DNA of 64,000 bases from Oscheius tipulae (lineage: Eukaryota > Nematoda > Chromadorea > Rhabditida > Rhabditidae): NCBI GenBank assembly GCA_037178975.1, contig JASJZH010000003.1, positions 5,580,001 to 5,644,000 of the forward strand. Reading direction: 5' to 3'. Below the pieces are notes generated by a model. That model had not been told where the DNA came from, ran no database searches, and worked only from the letters and a program-made list of their open reading frames with translations. Below, in pieces: positions 57,251 to 64,000 of this stretch. The first letter of the stretch is position 1; each line of letters starts with the position of its first letter. A program made the translations under genes and the position numbers.

Positions 57251-59908
57251 TCAATTGAGAACATGGCTGATTGGATGATGAAGAACGGTCACAGAGTCTT
57301 TGCTTCGTTCGAACGACGCCTTCACAACACCCATTGACTCGAGCTGTCCCAGGGCGGCATAAAAAGACGGCGTTGTGTTTTCCTTGTTGCTCGTCACATA
57401 TTCCGATTCGTAGTTTTTTAGCCAGCCGGAAATTTTTGTGCTCTTCCAATTGCTCCGCTGCTGCAGACCGCGGAAGGCAGCTGATAGCGGCTCGTTTTTG
57501 TTGGTCTAAAAGGAGATTTTAGCGGGGAAAGGAGAACAATTTACCTCCAAGAGCAAGGCGTTTTCAACAAGTGCGGCTGGATCACAATATAGGACCTTCT
57601 TCGGCTCATCTCGAATCAAAAACTGGTCACTTTGAGGGAAGTTTTTCCAGGAACAAAGAAGTTTGTCGACTATCGTCTGAATTTACGAGTTTAGCGTCTA
57701 GTAACAAAACTACCTTGCAGGCATGTTCGAGAAGTAACTCCGGTCTGGACTGCTTTTTGGCCAACATCGCTGTTCTCTGTTGTTCAAGTTGTTTTTTTAA
57801 CTCAGTGTTCGTGAATCGTTGCTTCGAAGAAGCCGTCTGGAAATGACCTTTATGAAAAACCAGCCGTCTGCGACGTCGTTCTGGATAAAGTTAGGAATGT
57901 CGAAGTGTCAAAACTGAGGGCAATCGAAAGAATGTCAGAAGTTTGGCATACGGTTTTACCTGGTAGACAGACTCGTCTTTCATTTGTTCGACTGCTTTAC
58001 TCGCAGCTATTCCTCCGAACATCTTTTCCCACTTCTACAAACAGTTCTTGCCACTGTTCCAATTGGCTCAATTCGATGGAAATTTGTAGCGCTTTCCCCC
58101 TCCTTCGAGGGGCCTCGGATTCTGTATGTTATCTCTATCCCCCTCACTTCCACGGGCGTATTTAAGTTTGCCAAAAGGGGTTCCTACGTTGATTCTGTCC
58201 TGGCTGCGCGCTACTCTCTCTATTATGGAAAAAACATTTCCTAACTTTTTTACGGGTTTTAGTCGAAAAGCCTTTATAACCGGTTACCCTTTTAAGAACC
58301 CTGCGAGTATCTCGCTTTGGCACTCCACGATGCAATTTGCGAAAAGTATCCGAGAGCCAAAAAACGGTGAAAACGATTTTTGGGATGTTTTGGCATTTTT
58401 GGCATACTGTAACGCCACTTTGTGTACCCGAATTTTCGGCTTCGCACCTTGTGCACCTTTTTTCTCGAGATTTTTCCAGGTTTTCCTAATTTTTTCTCGT
58501 GATCCCATAGCAAAATACACTTGCTCTTTCGTTTGCAAACGTCAAAAACACCAAAAAGACACAATAACGCCGAGAAAATAAACAAATACTTAAAACTTCT
58601 CTGTTGCGTACCCATTTTCGTGCAAGCGCAAAATCTTCGGACGTATTTTAAAGATGGCTACTTACCACATTTGCAGAAGTGTCCATCTCGGATTCTTTGG
58701 CACTATCGTCCGCTTTGCGCTGGAAATAAGAAACCAAGTGAGTTTTGACTTCTTTGCGAATTTCAGCCGGAACACTGTCCAACTCGATCCATTCAGACAC
58801 GGCAATAGCGCTCATCTGCTTCGGAGCTCTGAAACACGTATTTTTTCTGTGTGCAAGTTGTTAACTTGAATGTTCCAGTCTGAATTTCCTCGTGACACTT
58901 GAAGAGATCGGCGTTGACGGTCGTGGTATAATATTCAAGATTTCTCCAATAGCCTTCAACCAGTGCTTCGAAGTCCTTCTAAAACCATGAAGAAACCGTA
59001 AGTGATATACAAACAAACTCTATTTGGAACGCTCTTAGATTGATCCACCTGCCAGTTATGGTGTTTTACGCAGATTCTTATCGTTTTTTTCATCTCTTCC
59101 ACGGAGAAACTGTTGCAGAAGTACCGAGATCTGAGCCGATATGAGCTAGAGGAAACAAAATTGATACCTGAGCAAACTAAGAACCTCTCCAGAGAGATGA
59201 ATCCTGTCGGCTTGACACTTTTTCAGCAAACACTTGATGACCTGAGTGTAAATATCCTCCGGCCTGGGCATGTTGAAAATCTCGGCATTTATGCTTTTCA
59301 AAGTATCGAACGAGCAAATATCCGAGAAAGAGGACACTCCTAAATGTTTAGATCTCAGTTAAAAAGATAACAAAAGTACCTGTAGAAGTACAAATGACGA
59401 ACGAATGCTGGAGTTCGAACCATTGCGAAAGATACAGAAGATTCTCGATGAATTCCGATGACAAACTTTCAATTTGCTCGATTAGGAAAACACCGGCTAA
59501 TTTCTGAACGGGAGTTAGGGAAAGAGAAGTACACGAACTGATTGTCTGGCAGTTTCAATGACATTTCGTACTTGAGAATCCTTGTTAATTGGGAAGATTG
59601 TAGTTTTCAGGCCAGTTCCCAAGGCTTTCCGAAAGATGTCAACGTGAGGGAAACTGCAACAGACGACGGCAGTTCGTATTTCTTGCTGGTTTCCTACAAA
59701 AAGATATATATTGTAAAGGATTGAACAAACCCTGACTGTTGGTCAGAAACTTCATCAACTCCTGGGAGGCCTGGCTGAACATCTCCGTCACACATTCATC
59801 CACATCCTGTTCGAGATCATCCGTGACGAGAGATTCTTTCTTCGCCTCTCGCGGTTGTCTCTTCGATCCTTTCTTCTTCTCTCCGGGTTGAAAATGACAC
59901 CAGGACAT
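57251..59908 (-). CDS. orc-3: Origin recognition complex subunit 3
   Basis: ORC subunit with an AAA+-like domain, needed for licensing replication origins. It starts MSWCHFQPGEKKKGSKRQPR. An AAA+-type region follows (KLAGVFLIEQIESLSSEFIE and WFELQHSFVICTST). Then come SINAEIFNMPRPEDIYTQVI, LLKKCQADRIHLSGEVLSLL and the ORC3 signature FCNSFSVEEMKKTIRICVKH, the counterpart of human YHDFSVQNF. The winged-helix C-terminus contains FYAALGQLESMGVVKASFER and ends HHPISHVLN, parallel to the human C-terminus. The middle (about 57840-58660) is the weak part: only short possible exons were found in some 800 bases of unusual composition. A CTCTTCAG acceptor abuts the ATG directly. Confidence 0.8.
57842..58660. 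other. Large ORC3 intron(s) with unusual sequence
   Basis: Introns elsewhere in this gene are about 50 bases, but this interval is about 820. The part from 58150 to 58640 has no minus-strand exon with protein-like composition, and has repeated GCAT/TTTTTGG-type runs and a fortuitous plus-strand frame. Possible minus-strand exons lie at about 57960-58120 (for example ELSQLEQWQELFVEVGKD). An inserted, decayed element is possible, but no terminal repeats were identified. Confidence 0.4.
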
Positions 59909-59916
59909 CTGAAGAG
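59909..59916 (-). promoter_or_regulatory. Trans-splice-acceptor-like site abutting the ORC3 ATG
   Basis: Minus-strand CTCTTCAG is followed immediately by ATG, with the PIGT gene ending 173 bases upstream on the same strand. This is expected for an operon-internal gene in nematodes. Confidence 0.6.
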
Positions 59917-60081
59917 TAGATTACAATAGTGCAACCAAGAGGTATGACTACGAGAGACTGGCTGTTCCTTGCAAATGGGAGAAAAATAATAATTTAATAA
60001 GCGATATGTGGCTGAAAAGGCACCTTTTACAACCTTTTAAGAGCAAATGTGAGATCTGGATAAGTTGGACTAAACTGAGGA

Positions 60082-62095
60082 CTACATGCTATTCATTTTC
60101 TCGAATGCTTCCTTGACATCTTCCACTGCTCTGGCTATTATTCTTCGTATTTCGTTCAATCCGATCTCGTAGTATTGGGCATAGAGAGCCATGCCGAGAA
60201 GGAGCAGAAGGAACACTCTCAGAATCTTTCGATACGTCGGAGTCATCGGCAGCTTCGTGTTTAACGGAATCAGCCTAAACCACTGGTTAGACAGTCAATT
60301 GAACCACGTACATCTTGGTGGAAAAGTTATGAATTGGACCGAAGCAGAGCGTGATCGTGGTAAGAACGAAGCAGATCACGTTAAATGGCATACTGAAGTC
60401 TGGAACGGGCAACACAACCAGCAGGACATTTCCATGAACTGTAATAGTTTCAACATTCTTTTCTGTTCCTGGCGGCGAAAGACCACGGGTGTCTTTGACT
60501 GTGAGAATGGCGGATGGCACGTACATTCCGTGATTGGAATCCGGTGGATACTCGCGAAGTCTAAATGTTTGCGAAATAGTGGGAAAAGGAGATAAAGTAC
60601 CGCAGGAAGGCCTTCTTAAAGCCAAACGTCACTTGACAATGTGATTCGGCTGGGAGATCGAAGTCGTACTCGATGACAGCTGGGCGTTTTCGCGAGATTG
60701 CTGGGACGAAAGAATGAGCGTGTACTTCTACTTTCTGAGCAAACTCATTGGCTAGAAGAATAGGAAAACAAGCCTTATTCTGTCCATATTGTTCACAGGT
60801 CAATTCCAGCGTCTTGTAGTGAATTTGAACGAACCAAGGAACGCTGTGGGTGAAGACAACTCGCCGACTCTTTCCCGAATTGGTCATCATGGTCACCATT
60901 CTGCCGGTATAGTCCCCGACACCGCCCAGTTTCGAAGTAAGACTAAATTCATTTTGAGGTAAAACTTGTTAAAGAGTTACCTGATTACGGTATGATTCAT
61001 TGTTGGCTTGGTGTCCAGAAGATCGACTCGTGGATTTCTCGGACAATTTTCGTCGTTGACGTTGAGATGCATGAAGCCAGACTTCAACTTTCCACCTAGA
61101 GGAACCTGAATAGGTGCTGTACTAAGCTTCCAGCAGATTGTACCTCTGCAGACTCAGAAGCCTCGATACAGACAGAACTCCGATCCGCCGCTTGACAACT
61201 TCCGACTATTTTTCTTCCAAAAAGCGTCTCAATATCCACTTCTAGACAAAAGGTATTACTGATACATAATGTGACGAACCGTTTAGACGCGTCGACAGTT
61301 GTGGCGCTACGACGTTTAGACTGAATTCTAACTGCCACTGGTTCTCCTTCTGCACGACATTCAATCCCATTGAATGATAATTCGAATCGTACAGCTTCAA
61401 CGGATTCAAGAGCGTCGTCAAACCATTCTGGAAGTATGGAAAATGAGTCAATCAAGTTTTAAAGAATAACCTGTTTGCAAGGGAGCAGCTTCCTCCAAGG
61501 CGTCAAATTTTCAGTGCAGACAGTTTCCTTGGCCAGAGCAGCATAGCGAAATAAGGATCCAGGAAGTTTAACACGGGTAGATTGACCGAGATGTACTGGA
61601 GAAGAAGTCAACGTCGGAATAACGGGAGTCAGCGAGGTACAGACGATTCCGTTCAGCGAGTTGATTACACGCTGCCATTTGTCATCAACTCTGAACCGAC
61701 TGAGAAAATATCTTTTAGAAAAGCTCACTCGGTCTCATTTCCTTCGATCCAGGCGTGAACATAGGCGCCAGTGGGAGCACTGGGCTGTGGCGGTATACCC
61801 CACTCTTCGGAGAACCATCTTCCCATTCCAAGGGAAAGTGACAGCCCCTGGACAGAATACTGAGAGATGAGCTCGGCAATCACACGAGGAAACAGCTCAT
61901 ATTCTTTTCCTGCAGTATTTCTTCGTTGAAGAGGCCGATAGACAACTGACCGAGATCCAAGGAATCGCTGGAGACTACAAATTTGAACTGGGAAAAAAAG
62001 TTCCCATTTGGCAGTCTCGTTATAACGAGATCTTCTGTGTAAGTGTCGGCTAACCCTACCGAAAGGCATATGGCAGAAATGAGCCATAAACGCAT
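60082..62095 (-). CDS. pigt: PIG-T, GPI transamidase subunit
   Basis: Subunit of the ER-membrane GPI transamidase that attaches GPI anchors to proteins. Signal peptide MRLWLISAICLSVGLADTYT. Conserved lumenal segments include GLSLSLGMGRWFSEEWGIPP, SAPTGAYVHAWI, SSPVHLGQSTRVKLPGSLFR, TVCTENLTPWRKLLPCK and GLTTLLNPLKLYDSNYHSMG. The C-terminal block has REYPPDSNHGMYVPSAIL, LLVVLPVPDFSMPFNVICFV and FGPIHNFSTK, closely matching known PIG-T. A transmembrane segment (ILRVFLLLLLGMALYAQYY) and a short cytosolic tail ending EKMNSM follow. The length is typical. An acceptor-like TTTTAG ends two bases before the ATG, 211 bases after the calpain-7 stop, consistent with the operon. Confidence 0.92.
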
Positions 62096-62103
62096 CCTAA
62101 AAC
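62096..62103 (-). promoter_or_regulatory. Trans-splice-acceptor-like site before the PIGT ATG
   Basis: Minus-strand GTTTTAGG ending next to the ATG (AG at 62097-62098). Same arrangement as in the three downstream genes of the cluster. Confidence 0.6.
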
Positions 62104-62306
62104 TCGACTTAAAAGAATAAAACACTCGAGAACGATACAACTGCTTTTAAGCACCAAAGAATAGCCCAACAAATAGAAAAAAAAACCTTTTATAGACTAG
62201 AATAGGAACTATTATGAAAAGATACGCGTCATTGGGACATGTTTATGGGACAACTTGAGCATAAATTGAAAGATCTGTGAGAGTAAAAGGGGTTCAAATG
62301 TACAAA

Positions 62307-64000
62307 CTATGGTTCCACGAGGACTTTCTTCAAGCTAAATAGACAAGACGCCTCGACGGTCAGAATAAAGGGTCCTTCTTGACCGGACATGAAGGTTGAT
62401 GGCCGGATACTGTATGTTCCAACGGGCACTTTTTCCAAGGCTAGCACCGTGTATCCTGGTCTGAAACTGTTTTTATAAGTGTAAACTAGCGGGTTACCTG
62501 AAAACACCAGAATCGACTCGCTCAAAGCTGATATTGCGATTTGAGGAGACTTGACGGACCTCGAATCCGACGCTGTATTGTTTCGGGCCCTTGAGCACTA
62601 TCAGAATATTGTTCTCATCACTGCCGTCTTCGAGAGAGACATGATAGACTGGATTGTATCTGAAATAAGATCTTTTTAAGAAAACAGAAAAGGCCTACTT
62701 ATACTGTTCTCGAGATGCACCATTACCACATCCAGCAGCCGATTTGCCTTCCCACTTTCCAGTTTCGGTTTTCGACTGTTTATAGGGGATTTTGACAGGC
62801 TGAAGCTTAAAAGGAGCACTGGAATAGACTCGGAGAGTGTAGTGAATCGTGTTCATCTTCTCATACTGAATTTGAACTTATACAGCACACAGAAGAAACA
62901 AACCTGAGCGACTACCAGTGTGTATTTCTGTAGTCCTGACTCTTCGACTAGCATCTGACAAAGGTAGTGTGGACTGTTGATACGTGTCCCGTCGTAAAGA
63001 GGTTTCGGATCAACTGAAACTATGCGAAATCTACAAAAAAAGTAACACCCACACGGCAGATAGACCTTTTTTCCCGACTTGTAGACCATAACCGTGATGT
63101 ATTCCTTGTTATCAGCAAAATCAGCAATGTCGGTAATATGACGAGTAAGAAGAATCCAGACAGCGGTCTTCGTCTTGTTATTCACTTCCAGGGTGTATTG
63201 AGGATTGTCTGCCACCGAATACAGGTCTTTTACTGGACCAGCACATGCTTTCCATGATCTGAAACGACTCTTATCGTGGAAAGAGTTTATGAAACTCACG
63301 CATGGAGACCGTAGGTGAAGGGAAAGAGGGCTGGATTCCAGTTGACATAGAAGACATCGAAAAAGTGACAAACGGATTCGAGATCAATCCAAAACACACC
63401 TAGAAACTAGTTCTAGATTAAAAAAAAAACCAGTCGTCTCCTATTTGCCTTTACATTGGCGGCTGCGCCGCTCCGTAGTAACAAAAGGCTTCCAGTGGCT
63501 TCACTGGGACAAAAGCCAAGTTCTAGAGCGCACCTAAAGTTGACTCGCCATCCAATTTAGGCAATAACTGTTTCTGAACACCAAAACTTCTGGATAAAAT
63601 AATTGGCTCGCTTCTGCTTCGTCACCTCGGACAAACAAACACAAATAAACAGAGCCCACCGCAGAGACCAACGCGCTTTAGATAGTAGGAGTGAAAAGCT
63701 ACCATCGTCTTTTTCTTTGGCCTTCGCCGGATCGTAGCTCAGAGCCTTGCACAATTCTGGAGTCCAGTTGTTCACGTCATTTTCCGAATATCTTCCCTTC
63801 CACCTCAAATGGGTCCACGGATTCTTCACCATCAGGAGCCGTTTATTCTGAACACACGCTTGAAATGGGCAAAACTTCGGGTTACGTCTATTTTGCGTAA
63901 GTCCAAAACAGCGTACGCATGAGAATCGACCAGACCAGCCCGGTCGCAATCCGTTTGACTCAATTTCCCCGTGGCCAAAGTGATAAGGCAATCTCCGCGA
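62307..64000 (-). CDS. capn-7: Calpain-7 (PalB-type calpain), C-terminal part, truncated by window end
   Basis: Cysteine protease linked to ESCRT-III function. The window holds the end of the catalytic domain and the C2-like calpain domains; the catalytic Cys and N-terminal MIT repeats lie beyond base 64000. Visible: [14 protein letters not shown], the catalytic His in [14 protein letters not shown], the catalytic Asn in [20 protein letters not shown], then [20 protein letters not shown] and [16 protein letters not shown]. Next come [39 protein letters not shown] and [11 protein letters not shown], and the end [20 protein letters not shown] before the stop at 62307-62309. Agreement with calpain-7 is strong along the whole length. 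Introns of about 38-60 bases are removed in phase. Confidence 0.9.

Noticed and set aside
58126-58581. 151-codon plus-strand open frame
   Set aside because: Phe/Ser-rich, no domain, within an ORC3 intron. Kept only as part of the odd-intron finding.
1-64000. Spliced-leader RNA gene
   Set aside because: Looked for the canonical SL1 sequence on both strands by eye and did not find it; the leader genes must lie elsewhere.

Overview
The window is nuclear DNA of a nematode, a compact genome in the style of a free-living or rhabditid-type species. Evidence: very short introns (about 36-50 bp) with TTTCAG-type acceptors, dense genes on both strands, and nematode-typical families: VWA plus C-type lectin proteins, T20D4.11-like and DB-module secreted proteins, a single-domain ShKT peptide, a one-Ig-domain protein, and a Cu/Zn superoxide dismutase with a hydrophobic tail. 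Acceptor-like AGs directly against start codons point to spliced-leader trans-splicing. No SL RNA gene, rRNA or CRISPR array was seen. The species cannot be named from this sequence.

Layout. 0-12 kb: an unrecognised two-exon gene, a transposon-like inverted-repeat element, a secreted VWA/C-type lectin gene, a nuclear-looking gene with two related SANT/zeste-like segments, and a cluster of secreted cysteine-rich proteins (T20D4.11-like, then two divergent DB-module paralogues), followed by a one-Ig-domain gene. 12-24 kb: TMEM131, tRNA-dihydrouridine synthase (DUS4-like), an Aurora kinase, and two small intronless genes sharing a TATA-containing bidirectional promoter. 24-29 kb: a chromodomain gene facing a small hypothetical gene, an island of decayed transposons (Tc1/mariner transposase relic and a retropepsin-like relic), and a small membrane protein gene. 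29-42 kb: a very large modular locus on the minus strand with several candidate starts and ends. A tRNA-Ala(AGC) and a ShKT peptide gene lie inside its introns.

44-64 kb: EXO1, whose first intron contains a complete opposite-strand gene; divergently a sod-4-like gene; a long stem-loop at the convergent 3' ends; and then five minus-strand housekeeping genes in transcriptional order calpain-7 (runs off the window), PIGT, ORC3, CTR9 and an unrecognised gene. The last four each have an AG acceptor 0-3 bases before the ATG. Together with mostly short gaps this is what a nematode operon processed by trans-splicing looks like, although the ORC3-CTR9 gap is longer and could hold its own promoter.

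The genes do not form one pathway. Chromosome and genome maintenance is well represented (Aurora, EXO1, ORC3, CTR9, chromodomain protein), and secreted or cuticle-facing biology forms the other theme (TMEM131, DB, T20D4.11, lectin, ShKT). Coordinates given are CDS spans including introns; exon joins were worked out by hand from reading frame and splice-site consensus.
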